From Streptomyces mexicanus (lineage in GTDB: Bacteria > Actinomycetota > Actinomycetes > Streptomycetales > Streptomycetaceae): 64,000 nucleotides of DNA. Below, in pieces: positions 7,529 to 15,166 of this stretch. Positions within the stretch are counted from its first letter, which is position 1; the number at the start of each line of letters is the position of its first letter. The position numbers were made by a program, and so were the translations under genes. The notes under the pieces were generated by a model, which was given only the letters and a program-made list of their open reading frames with translations, made no database searches and was not told where the DNA came from. The stretch spans positions 5,075,807-5,139,806 of the forward strand of contig NZ_LR732544.1 in the NCBI RefSeq assembly GCF_902506575.1. Reading direction: 5' to 3'.

Positions 7529-8659
7529 ATGACTGACACCCCGCAGCGCACCCGCCCCCTCCGCGTCCTCGCCGCCATGTCGGGCGGCGTCGACTCCGCC
7601 GTCGCCGCGGCCCGCGCCGTGGACGCCGGCCACGACGTCACCGGCGTGCACCTCGCGCTCTCCGCGAACCCGCAGTCCTTCCGCACGGGCGCGCGGGGCT
7701 GCTGCACCATCGAGGACTCCCGCGACGCCCGCCGTGCCGCGGACGTCATCGGCATCCCCTTCTACGTGTGGGACCTCGCCGAGCGCTTCCGCGAGGACGT
7801 GGTCGAGGACTTCGTCGCCGAGTACGAGGCCGGCCGCACCCCCAACCCGTGCCTGCGCTGCAACGAGAAGATCAAGTTCGCCGCGCTGCTGGACAAGGCG
7901 CTCGCCCTCGGCTTCGACGCGGTGTGCACCGGCCACTACGCGAAGATCGTCACGCTGCCCGACGGCGGCCGGGAACTGCACCGCGCCTCCGACCTGGCCA
8001 AGGACCAGTCCTACGTCCTCGGCGTGCTGGACGAGCAGCAGCTCGCGCACGCGATGTTCCCGCTCGGCGACACGGTCACCACCAAGGAGGAGATCCGCGC
8101 GGAGGCCGAGCGGCGCGGCCTCGCGGTGGCCAAGAAGCCCGACTCGCACGACATCTGCTTCATCGCCGACGGCGACACCCAGGGCTTCCTGGCCCGGCGG
8201 CTGGGCAGGGCCGAGGGCGACATCGTGGACGAGGCCGGCAACAAGCTGGGCACCCACGAGGGCGCGTACGGCTTCACCATCGGCCAGCGCAAGGGCCTGC
8301 GGATCGGCACCCCGGCCCCCGACGGCAAGCCCCGCTACGTCCTGGACATCTCCCCGGTCACCAACACCGTCACGGTCGGCCCCGCCTCCGCCCTGGACGT
8401 CGAGGCGCTCACCGCGATCCGCCCCCGCTGGTGCGGCACCGCCCCCACCGGCCCCGGCACCTACACCGCCCAGCTGCGCGCCCACGGCGGCGAGAGCGAG
8501 GTCACCGCGGAGGTCGTCGACGGTGAACTGCGGGTCACCTTCACCGAGCCGGTCCGCGGCGTCGCCCCCGGCCAGGCGATCGTGCTCTACGACGGCACGC
8601 GCGTGGTCGGCTCGGCGACGATCGCGACGACCCGCCGGGCCACGGCCGGGGCGGCCTGA
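7529..8659 (+). CDS. mnmA: tRNA-specific 2-thiouridylase MnmA
   Basis: 376 aa. It adenylates U34 of tRNA and transfers persulfide sulfur to give 2-thiouridine. Motifs: PP-loop VLAAMSGGVDSAVAA near residue 15, the first catalytic Cys in NPCLRCNEKIKF, the D-Q-S-Y motif KDQSYVLGVL, and the second Cys in SHDICFIADGD. The C-terminal beta barrel contains GFTIGQRKGL. The ATG at 7529 follows a GAAAGGG element; an upstream ATG at 7496 would add an unlike stretch. The cysteine desulfurase at 5520 is the expected sulfur donor. Confidence 0.95.
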   Translation: MTDTPQRTRPLRVLAAMSGGVDSAVAAARAVDAGHDVTGVHLALSANPQSFRTGARGCCTIEDSRDARRAADVIGIPFYVWDLAERFREDVVEDFVAEYEAGRTPNPCLRCNEKIKFAALLDKALALGFDAVCTGHYAKIVTLPDGGRELHRASDLAKDQSYVLGVLDEQQLAHAMFPLGDTVTTKEEIRAEAERRGLAVAKKPDSHDICFIADGDTQGFLARRLGRAEGDIVDEAGNKLGTHEGAYGFTIGQRKGLRIGTPAPDGKPRYVLDISPVTNTVTVGPASALDVEALTAIRPRWCGTAPTGPGTYTAQLRAHGGESEVTAEVVDGELRVTFTEPVRGVAPGQAIVLYDGTRVVGSATIATTRRATAGAA

Positions 8660-8680
8660 GGGGCCGGGCCGTATCCGGGC

Positions 8681-9460
8681 TCACGCCGCGAAGAACTCCG
8701 CCAGCACCGGGGCCAGCACCTCCGGCTCCACCGCGTGGGTCTGGCCCTCCAGGACGCGGTAGGTGCCCTGCGGGGCGGCCTCGGCGACCTGGCGGGCCGC
8801 GGTGCGCATCGACTCGGGACTCGCGCCGCCCGCGACCGCCAGGACCGGCACGGTGAGCGAGGCCAGCAGCTCCCGCGGGACCGGGCCGTCGCCCAGCACG
8901 GCGTCGTCGTAGGCCAGGGTGGGCGCCACCGCCTCCAGGCCCGGCCACATGGGGGACCGGCGCGCGTTGGCGATCATCTGCTCGGCCAGACCCGTCACCC
9001 GCAGGAACAGCTCCACCGCGTCGCCGCGCCGGCCCTCCGCGAGCGCCCGGGTCAGGGCGTCGGTGTACGCGGCGCGCTCCTGCGCGCGGCCGGGCCGCAC
9101 CTCGAACGGCGGCTCGTACACCGCCACCCGGCGCACCGGCAGCCCGCTCGCCGCCGCCCTGAGCGCCAGCGCGCCGCCCGAGGACATGCCGTACAGCGCC
9201 GCGTCGCCGCCCACCGCGTCGATCACGGCCGCGAGGTCCTCCACCTCGCGCTCCACCGCGTACGGCGGTGTGTCCCCGCTCTCCCCGCGGCCCCGGCGGT
9301 CGTACACCACGGTGCTGAAACGGTCCGACAGCGCGGCGGCCAGCGGCGCGGCCGTGGCGCCCGTCGACATCGCGCCGCTGACGAGGACGACCACCGGGCC
9401 CCGCCCGGTGCGGTGGTAGGCGAGGGGGGTGCCGTCACGCGAGAGAGTCTTTTTGTCCAT
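8681..9460 (-). CDS. Alpha/beta hydrolase (TAP/epoxide-hydrolase-like)
   Basis: 259 aa. Features of the alpha/beta hydrolase fold: RDGTPLAYHRTGRGPVVVLVSG (oxyanion strand), VVYDRRGRGESGDTPPY, nucleophile elbow ALYGMSSGGALAL, and a late VLEGQTHAVEPEV containing the catalytic His. A lid region lies between. Substrate cannot be deduced. The ATG at 9458-9460 is chosen; a GTG six codons upstream (9478) is equally possible because neither has a strong ribosome site. It is convergent with mnmA and followed on the same strand by none. Confidence 0.82.
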   Translation of the reverse strand: MDKKTLSRDGTPLAYHRTGRGPVVVLVSGAMSTGATAAPLAAALSDRFSTVVYDRRGRGESGDTPPYAVEREVEDLAAVIDAVGGDAALYGMSSGGALALRAAASGLPVRRVAVYEPPFEVRPGRAQERAAYTDALTRALAEGRRGDAVELFLRVTGLAEQMIANARRSPMWPGLEAVAPTLAYDDAVLGDGPVPRELLASLTVPVLAVAGGASPESMRTAARQVAEAAPQGTYRVLEGQTHAVEPEVLAPVLAEFFAA

Positions 9461-9516
9461 GGCTGTGAAGACTGCCACGGCTCGGGGATGTCACCGGGTC
9501 ACAACACTTCGGCGGC

Positions 9517-9852
9517 TCACACCGCCTCCACGTCGACCTCCACGTCGTAGAAGCACAGGTGGTCCTTGAGCGCCGCGACGTCCGGCTTGGGGTCGGGGTA
9601 CGCCCACACCAGGTCGGGTGCGTCCGGCAGCGACCAGTAGGACGCGGTGCCCTTGTAGGGGCAGTAGGTGTGCGTCTCGGAAGGCGTCAGCAGGTCGAGG
9701 CGCACGTCGTCGCGCGGCAGGTAGTAGCGCGGGGGACAGCCGGTCTCGCGCAGCACCAGCGGGCGGTGGCTCTCCGCCAGCACCCGGTCGCCGTGCACCA
9801 CGCGCACGTGCTCGTCGCTCTGCTCGATGCTGATCGTGTGTCCTTGGGCCAT
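9517..9852 (-). CDS. DUF427 domain protein
   Basis: 111 aa. The sequence RVVHGDRVLAESHRPLVLRETGCPPRYYLPRDDVR, then TYCPYKGTASYWSL and LVWAYPDPKP, matches the conserved DUF427 beta-rich family (CPYKG and YYLPR are its signature motifs). No enzymatic role is known to me. The ATG at 9850-9852 is the only start consistent with family length. It is divergent from the LOG-family gene with a 131-base gap. Confidence 0.85.
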   Translation of the reverse strand: MAQGHTISIEQSDEHVRVVHGDRVLAESHRPLVLRETGCPPRYYLPRDDVRLDLLTPSETHTYCPYKGTASYWSLPDAPDLVWAYPDPKPDVAALKDHLCFYDVEVDVEAV

Positions 9853-9983
9853 GTAGACAAAGCGCGCGGGGGCGCGTGCTTCTTCCCGCTGTTCCCGGTC
9901 TTCCCCGGGCACGGGCGGCCGCCGCGGTACGGTTCGGGCTCGCGCGTGGGGCGCCACCGGCGGCGCCGCGTACCGTTGAGCGC

Positions 9984-10523
9984 ATGAACATCTGCGTCTT
10001 CCTCTCCGCCGCCGACCTCGACGACCGCTACACCCGCCCCGCCCGCGACTTCGCCCGGCTGCTCGGCAAGGGCGGGCACACCCTGGTCTGGGGCGGCTCC
10101 GACGTCGGGCTGATGAAGGTGGTCGCGGACGGCGTGCAGGAGGCGGGCGGCCGGCTCGTCGGCGTGTCGGTGGACTTCCTGTCCGCCAAGGCGCGCCCCG
10201 GCGCCGACGAGATGGTGATCGCGCGGGACCTCGCCGAGCGCAAGAAGCTGCTGCTGGAGAAGGCCGACGCCGTGGTGATCATGGTGGGCGGCACGGGGAC
10301 GCTGGACGAGGCCACCGAGATCCTGGAGCTGAAGAAGCACGGGCGGACCGACAAGCCGGTGGTGCTGCTGAACACGGCCGGTTTCTACGACGGCCTGCGC
10401 GAGCAGTTCCGCCGCATGGAGGACGAGGGGTTCCTGCCGCGGCCGCTGAGCGAGCTGGTGTTCTTCGCCGACGAGCCCGCGGGCGCGCTCGCGTATCTGG
10501 AGGAGTCGCTCCCCGGCCGCTGA
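9984..10523 (+). CDS. LOG/TIGR00730-like Rossmann-fold protein
   Basis: 179 aa. NICVFLSA, LVWGGSDVGLMKVVADG, then MVIARDLAERKKLLLEKADAVVIMVGGTGTLDEATEIL match the cytokinin-riboside-phosphate phosphoribohydrolase (LOG) family, in which the R-x-x-K and G-G-x-G-T-x-x-E motifs bind and hydrolyse nucleoside monophosphates. Here the first motif residue is V-G-G-T-G-T rather than P-G-G, a common variant. TACCGT at 9971-9976 is seven bases upstream of the ATG, suggesting a leaderless transcript. The SDR gene follows after 23 bases and may be co-transcribed. Confidence 0.82.
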   Translation: MNICVFLSAADLDDRYTRPARDFARLLGKGGHTLVWGGSDVGLMKVVADGVQEAGGRLVGVSVDFLSAKARPGADEMVIARDLAERKKLLLEKADAVVIMVGGTGTLDEATEILELKKHGRTDKPVVLLNTAGFYDGLREQFRRMEDEGFLPRPLSELVFFADEPAGALAYLEESLPGR

Positions 10524-10546
10524 GCGGCGGGTGCGAGCATGGCGGC

Positions 10547-11236
10547 ATGGCTACACATGTGATCACCGGCGCCGGTTCCGGCATCGGCGCGGCCGTCGCC
10601 CGCCGCCTGCACGCGCGCGGGGACCAGCTCGTGCTCCACGCGCGCGACGCGGGCCGCGCGAAGGAACTGGCCGCCGAGTTCCCCGGCGCGCGCACGCTGG
10701 TCGGCGACCTGGCCGAACCCGAGCGGCTCAGCTGGGCCTTCTCCCACCAGTCGCTGCCCGACCGGGTGGACTCCCTGCTGCACGTGGCGGGCGTGGTCGA
10801 CCTGGGCCCGGTCGGTGAGCTGACCCCGAAGACCTGGCGTCACCAGCTCGACGTCAACCTGATCGCCCCGGCGGAACTCACCCGCCACTTCCTGCCCCAA
10901 CTGCGCGCCGCGCGCGGCCACGTGCTGTTCGTGAACTCCGGCTCGGGCCTGAACGCCCACGCGGGCTGGTCCGCCTACGCCGCCTCCAAGCACGGCCTGA
11001 AGGCGCTCGCCGACGCCCTGCGCGAGGAGGAGCACGGCAACGGCGTACGGGTCACCACCGTCTACCCGGGCCGCACCGCCAGCCCCATGCAGGCCAAGGT
11101 CCACCAGCAGGAGGGCAAGGAGTACGACCCGGCGAAGTGGATCGACCCCGAGTCGGTGGCGACGGCCATTTTGATGGCCCTCGACCTGCCGCGCGACGCC
11201 GAGGTCAACGACCTGACGGTCCGCCCGGGCCGCTGA
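10547..11236 (+). CDS. Short-chain dehydrogenase/reductase
   Basis: 229 aa NAD(P)-dependent SDR. The Rossmann nucleotide motif is HVITGAGSGIGAAVARRL at the N terminus; NVNLIAP appears as VNLIAPAEL; the catalytic tetrad is visible as FVNSGSGLNAHAGWSAYAASKHG (Ser, Tyr, Lys); the VYPGRTAS motif follows. Length is at the short end of classical SDRs. Substrate unknown. It lies 23 bases after the LOG-family gene on the same strand. Confidence 0.88.
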   Translation: MATHVITGAGSGIGAAVARRLHARGDQLVLHARDAGRAKELAAEFPGARTLVGDLAEPERLSWAFSHQSLPDRVDSLLHVAGVVDLGPVGELTPKTWRHQLDVNLIAPAELTRHFLPQLRAARGHVLFVNSGSGLNAHAGWSAYAASKHGLKALADALREEEHGNGVRVTTVYPGRTASPMQAKVHQQEGKEYDPAKWIDPESVATAILMALDLPRDAEVNDLTVRPGR

Positions 11237-11684
11237 GGCGCGGGCCCTCGCGCCCGCGGGCCCGGACGCCCGGCGCCGCGGCGGGCACGCCTCCGTTGCC
11301 CGAGCGGAGTGTCCCGGGACCCTGCCGTGGGCGCGCGCTCGGGCATCGTGGGCTCCCCTGAGCCCCGCCACCGAGGCCCCGCCGGAGGGGCGCGCTCGCA
11401 CGCGCCTCCCGGCTCTCGGGCCTCCTGCCCCCTGGACCTCCGCTCCCCGCTCCCGCACCTCGCCGGGAGGCGCCCACCCCCCCGGGCCGCCTGGCTCTTC
11501 CGGACCCCGGCTCCCGCGGTCCCGTACCCGTTCCGAAAGCGCGGCCGTACCCGGACCGAAGGCGAGTGCCGGTACCCCTACCGAAGACGCGCCCCGCACC
11601 CGCTCCGAAGCCGTGTGCCGGCGTCCCGTCCCAGGCCGCCGGGCACGCGACCTCGCCCCGCCGCCGGAGGCATACGCTTCTCGG
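11237..11684. other. 448-base intergenic region with a degenerate 24-bp repeat
   Basis: No convincing gene is seen. From 11524 to about 11619 a degenerate repeat appears four times, each unit starting G(T/C)ACCC and containing CCGAA, at 11524, 11547, 11572 and 11596 (spacing 23-25). The last bases hold the promoter of the MetE-like gene: TACGCT at 11673-11678, six bases before its GTG start. Confidence 0.6.
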
Positions 11685-12692
11685 GTGAGCGAAAACAGCC
11701 AGTTCAGCTTCGGTGCCGCCACCGGGGTCGGGTCGATGCCCGGCGAGGACGCCCGGGAGGCCGTCAAGACCGTCACCGGCACCTTCGAGGACTTCCCCTT
11801 CCTGCCCGAGCTGCCCGCCCGGGGGCCCGGCGCCGACATGATCGGGCGGACGGCCGGGATGCTCGTCGAGCTGTACGCGCGCGTGGAGCCCAGCGGATGG
11901 CGGATCGGGGACCGGCCCGGACGGGACACCCGGCGGGCACGCTCCTGGCTGCGGCAGGACCTCGACGCCCTGGAGGAGTTCACCCAGGACTACGAGGGCC
12001 CGCTGAAGGTGCAGGCGGTGGGTCCGTGGACGCTCGCCGCCCAGCTGGAGCTGAAGAACGGCGAGGCGGCCCTGTCCGACCCCGGCGCCTGCCGGGACCT
12101 GGCCGCCTCGCTCACCGAGGGCCTGCGGCTGCATCTGGCCGAGGTGGGCCGGCGGGGGCCCGGCGCCCGGGTCGTCCTCCAGCTCGACGAGCCCTCGCTC
12201 CCCGCCGTGCTGCGCGGCCGGGTCGCGACCGCCAGCGGCTACCGCACCCACCGCGCCGTGGACCGGCAGATCGTCGAGTCCACCCTGCGGGAGGTCATGG
12301 CGGCGCACGACGGCGGACCCGTCGTCGTCCACTCCTGCGCGCCGGACGTGCCGTTCGCGCTGCTGCGGCGGGCCGGCGCGGCGGGCGTCTCCTTCGACTT
12401 CTCGCTGCTCACCGAGCGTGACGACGAGGCGATCGGGGAAGCCGTGGAGGGCGGAACGCGGCTGCTGGCCGGTGTCGTCGGCGGCACGGACGGCCCGTTG
12501 TCAGACCCTGCCGGTAGCGTCATGGGTGTCAGAACGCTGTGGCGCAGGCTGGGGCTGCATCCGGGGCTTCTCGCCCGGGCCGTCACCCTCACCCCGGCGT
12601 GCGGACTCGCGGGCGCTTCCCCCGCGTACGCACGCCAGGCGCTCGCCCACTGCGTCCGGGCGGCGAGATCCCTCGCGGACAACCCAGAGTAA
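11685..12692 (+). CDS. Cobalamin-independent methionine synthase-like protein (MetE C-terminal type)
   Basis: 335 aa. The fold is the single-barrel MetE C-terminal/UROD type: GAATGVGSMPGEDAREA at the N terminus, VVLQLDEPSLPAVL, the zinc-type VVVHSCAPDVPFALL (His-x-Cys) and a second Cys in TLTPACGLAGASP. It is shorter than full MetE (about 750 aa), so it resembles the archaeal/actinobacterial core proteins. Methyl donor and acceptor are unknown. The GTG at 11685 is preceded by TACGCT at -12 to -7 (leaderless type). ligA starts 15 bases after its stop, so the two are probably co-transcribed. Confidence 0.8.
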   Translation: MSENSQFSFGAATGVGSMPGEDAREAVKTVTGTFEDFPFLPELPARGPGADMIGRTAGMLVELYARVEPSGWRIGDRPGRDTRRARSWLRQDLDALEEFTQDYEGPLKVQAVGPWTLAAQLELKNGEAALSDPGACRDLAASLTEGLRLHLAEVGRRGPGARVVLQLDEPSLPAVLRGRVATASGYRTHRAVDRQIVESTLREVMAAHDGGPVVVHSCAPDVPFALLRRAGAAGVSFDFSLLTERDDEAIGEAVEGGTRLLAGVVGGTDGPLSDPAGSVMGVRTLWRRLGLHPGLLARAVTLTPACGLAGASPAYARQALAHCVRAARSLADNPE

Positions 12693-12707
12693 CGGGAGGA
12701 CAACACG

Positions 12708-14903
12708 GTGGCCGGCGACAAGCAGCAGGCTCAGACAGCGGTGCCCGCCGAGGCCCGGGAGAAGCACGTGCAGCTGGCGGAGCAGATCGAGGAGCACCGC
12801 TTCCGGTACTACGTCAAGGACGCTCCCGTCATCAGCGACGCCGAGTTCGACCGGCTCCTGCGCTCCCTGGAGGAGCTTGAGGAGGAGTTTCCGGAACTGC
12901 GCACGCCGGACTCGCCGACGCAGAAGGTCGCCGGGTCGTACGAGACGGAGTTCACGGCGGTCGAGCACCGCCAACGGATGCTGTCCCTGGACAACACCTT
13001 CAACGACGACGAACTCGCCGCCTGGGCCGACCGCGTCGCCAAGGAGCTGGGCGAGCAGGACTACCACTTCCTGTGCGAGCTGAAGGTGGACGGTCTCGCC
13101 GTCAACCTCACCTACGAGCACGGGCGGCTGACCCGCGCGGCCACCCGCGGTGACGGCCGCACCGGCGAGGACATCACCCCCAACGTCCGCACCATCGCGG
13201 AGATCCCGGACCGGCTCAAGGGCGATGAGGTCCCCGACCTGGTGGAGATCCGCGGCGAGGTGTACTTCCCGATGGAGAAGTTCCTCGAACTCAACGAGCG
13301 CCTGGTGGCCGCCGGCGACAAGCCGTTCGCCAACCCGCGCAACGCGGCGGCCGGTTCGCTGCGCCAGAAGGACCCGCGCGTCACCGCCACCCGCCCCCTG
13401 CACATGGTGGTCCACGGCATCGGCGCACTGGAGGGGTACGAAGGCCTCACCCGCCTGTCGCAGGCCTACGAGCTGCTGCACACCTGGGGCCTGCCCACCT
13501 CCCCGCACAACCGGGTGGTCGACGACCTCGCGGGCGTGCGGGAGTTCATCGCGTACTACGGCGAGAACCGGCACTCGGTGGAGCACGAGATCGACGGCGT
13601 GGTCGTCAAGCTCGACGAGATCCGCCTGCAGGGCCGGCTCGGCTCCACCGCCCGCGCGCCGCGCTGGGCGATCGCGTACAAGTACGCGCCGGAGGAGGTC
13701 AACACCAAGCTGGTCGACATCAAGGTCGGTGTCGGCCGCACCGGCCGCGTCACGCCCTACGCCCAGGTCGAACCGGTGACGGTGGCCGGTTCGGAGGTCG
13801 AGTTCGCCACCCTGCACAACCAGGAGGTGGTCAAGGCCAAGGGCGTCCTCATCGGCGACACCGTGGTGCTGCGCAAGGCCGGTGACGTCATCCCGGAGAT
13901 CCTCGGCCCGGTCGTGGACCTGCGCGACGGCACCGAGCGGGAGTTCGTCATGCCCACCGAGTGCCCCGAGTGCGGCACGTCGCTGCGGCCCATGAAGGAG
14001 GGCGACATCGACCTCAGGTGCCCCAACGCCCGCACCTGCCCCGCCCAGTTGCGGGAGCGCGTGTCGTATCTGGCGGGCCGGGAGTGCCTGGACATCGAGC
14101 ACTTCGGCGAGGTGGCCGCCGCCGCCCTCACCCGCCCGCTGGAACCGGCCGATCCGCCGCTCGCCGACGAGGGCGACCTGTTCGACCTGACGGTGGAGAA
14201 GCTGCTGCCCATCAAGGCCTACGTCCTCGACCCGGACAGCGGCCTGCCCAAGCGCGACCCCAAGACGGGCGAGGAGAAGGTCGTCACGGTCTTCGCCAAC
14301 CAGAAGGGCGAGCCGAAGAAGAACACCCTGGCGCTGCTGCGGAACATCGAAGCCGCCAAGGACCGCCCCCTGGCCCGTTTCCTCAACGGGCTCTCCATCC
14401 GGCACGTCGGGCCGGTGGCGGCCCAGGCCCTGGCCCGGGAGTTCCGCTCCATCGACCGCATCGAGCAGGCGAGCGAGGAGGAACTGGCGCGCACCGACGG
14501 CGTCGGCCCGATCATCGCCGCCGCCCTCAAGGAGTGGTTCGCCGAGGACTGGCACCGCGAGATCATCCGCAAGTGGAAGGCCGCCGGCGTTCCGCTGGAG
14601 GATCAGGGCACCGGCGAGGAGGAAGGACCGCGCCCCCTGGAGGGCCTGACGGTCGTCGTCACCGGGACCCTGGAGCACTACACCCGCGACGGCGCCAAGG
14701 AGGCGCTGCAGAGCCGGGGCGCGAAGGTGACCGGCTCGGTGTCGAAGAAGACCTCCTTCGTGGTCGTGGGGGAGAACCCGGGGTCGAAGTACGACAAGGC
14801 GGCGCAGTTGAAGGTGCCCATCCTCGACGAGGCGGGTTTCGGCGTGCTGTTGGAGCAGGGACCGGACGCGGCGGCCGAAGTCGCGCTGCAGACCGCCGAG
14901 TAG
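12708..14903 (+). CDS. ligA: NAD-dependent DNA ligase LigA
   Basis: 731 aa. Seals nicks in DNA using NAD+. Domain order: Ia domain binding NMN (EEHRFRYYVKDAPVISDAEFD), adenylation domain with the active-site KVDG (Lys about 126), OB fold, four-cysteine zinc finger (CPECG then RCPNARTCPAQ), helix-hairpin-helix repeats (FLNGLSIRHVGPVAAQALA) and a C-terminal BRCT domain (LTVVVTGTLEHYTRDGAKEAL). GTG start with GGGAGGA upstream. It shares a transcript with the preceding MetE-like gene and ends with a strong hairpin. Confidence 0.97.
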   Translation: MAGDKQQAQTAVPAEAREKHVQLAEQIEEHRFRYYVKDAPVISDAEFDRLLRSLEELEEEFPELRTPDSPTQKVAGSYETEFTAVEHRQRMLSLDNTFNDDELAAWADRVAKELGEQDYHFLCELKVDGLAVNLTYEHGRLTRAATRGDGRTGEDITPNVRTIAEIPDRLKGDEVPDLVEIRGEVYFPMEKFLELNERLVAAGDKPFANPRNAAAGSLRQKDPRVTATRPLHMVVHGIGALEGYEGLTRLSQAYELLHTWGLPTSPHNRVVDDLAGVREFIAYYGENRHSVEHEIDGVVVKLDEIRLQGRLGSTARAPRWAIAYKYAPEEVNTKLVDIKVGVGRTGRVTPYAQVEPVTVAGSEVEFATLHNQEVVKAKGVLIGDTVVLRKAGDVIPEILGPVVDLRDGTEREFVMPTECPECGTSLRPMKEGDIDLRCPNARTCPAQLRERVSYLAGRECLDIEHFGEVAAAALTRPLEPADPPLADEGDLFDLTVEKLLPIKAYVLDPDSGLPKRDPKTGEEKVVTVFANQKGEPKKNTLALLRNIEAAKDRPLARFLNGLSIRHVGPVAAQALAREFRSIDRIEQASEEELARTDGVGPIIAAALKEWFAEDWHREIIRKWKAAGVPLEDQGTGEEEGPRPLEGLTVVVTGTLEHYTRDGAKEALQSRGAKVTGSVSKKTSFVVVGENPGSKYDKAAQLKVPILDEAGFGVLLEQGPDAAAEVALQTAE

Positions 14904-14911
14904 GGGTTGAA

Positions 14912-14951
14912 GGCCACCCGTACGGCGCATACCAGATGCATACGGGTGGCC
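14912..14951 (+). terminator. Hairpin terminator after ligA
   Basis: GGCCACCCGTA at 14912-14922 pairs with TACGGGTGGCC at 14941-14951; the loop contains a further GCAT/ATGC pairing. Long GC-rich hairpin without T-run, nine bases after the ligA stop. Confidence 0.75.
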
Positions 14952-15051
14952 GGGGCGCATTCGGGCAACCGCCGACGACCGGTGCCCCAGGAAGCCTTCC
15001 GCGGCCTACTGTTGAGGGGTGCGCCTGCCGCTCCCGGCTGCGGCCGGGGCA

Positions 15052-15085
15052 CCCCGTGCTCTGCCAGAGCACGGGGAAGGTTTTT
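15052..15085 (+). terminator. Hairpin plus T-run in the 5' region of the GGDEF-EAL gene
   Basis: CCCCGTGCTCT (15052-15062) and AGAGCACGGGG (15066-15076) form a perfect 11-bp stem with a GCC loop, followed by AAGGTTTTT. It lies 82 bases before the ATG of the GGDEF-EAL gene and after a TACTGT -10 element (15007-15012) with a GTG six bases later at 15019. This looks like a terminator inside a leader, so possibly an attenuator. Confidence 0.55.
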
Positions 15086-15166
15086 CCGGCGCGGTGTCCC
15101 GCGGATCGTCGGGCACCGGCGCCGGGTCGCGTGGCGCGGGCACCGCCGGCTGTGAGAGGGACGGGA

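Noticed and set aside
13961..15166. N-terminal extension of the GGDEF-EAL gene back into ligA
   Set aside because: It would overlap ligA by more than 900 bases out of frame; the ATG at 15167 gives a normal start before the membrane helices.
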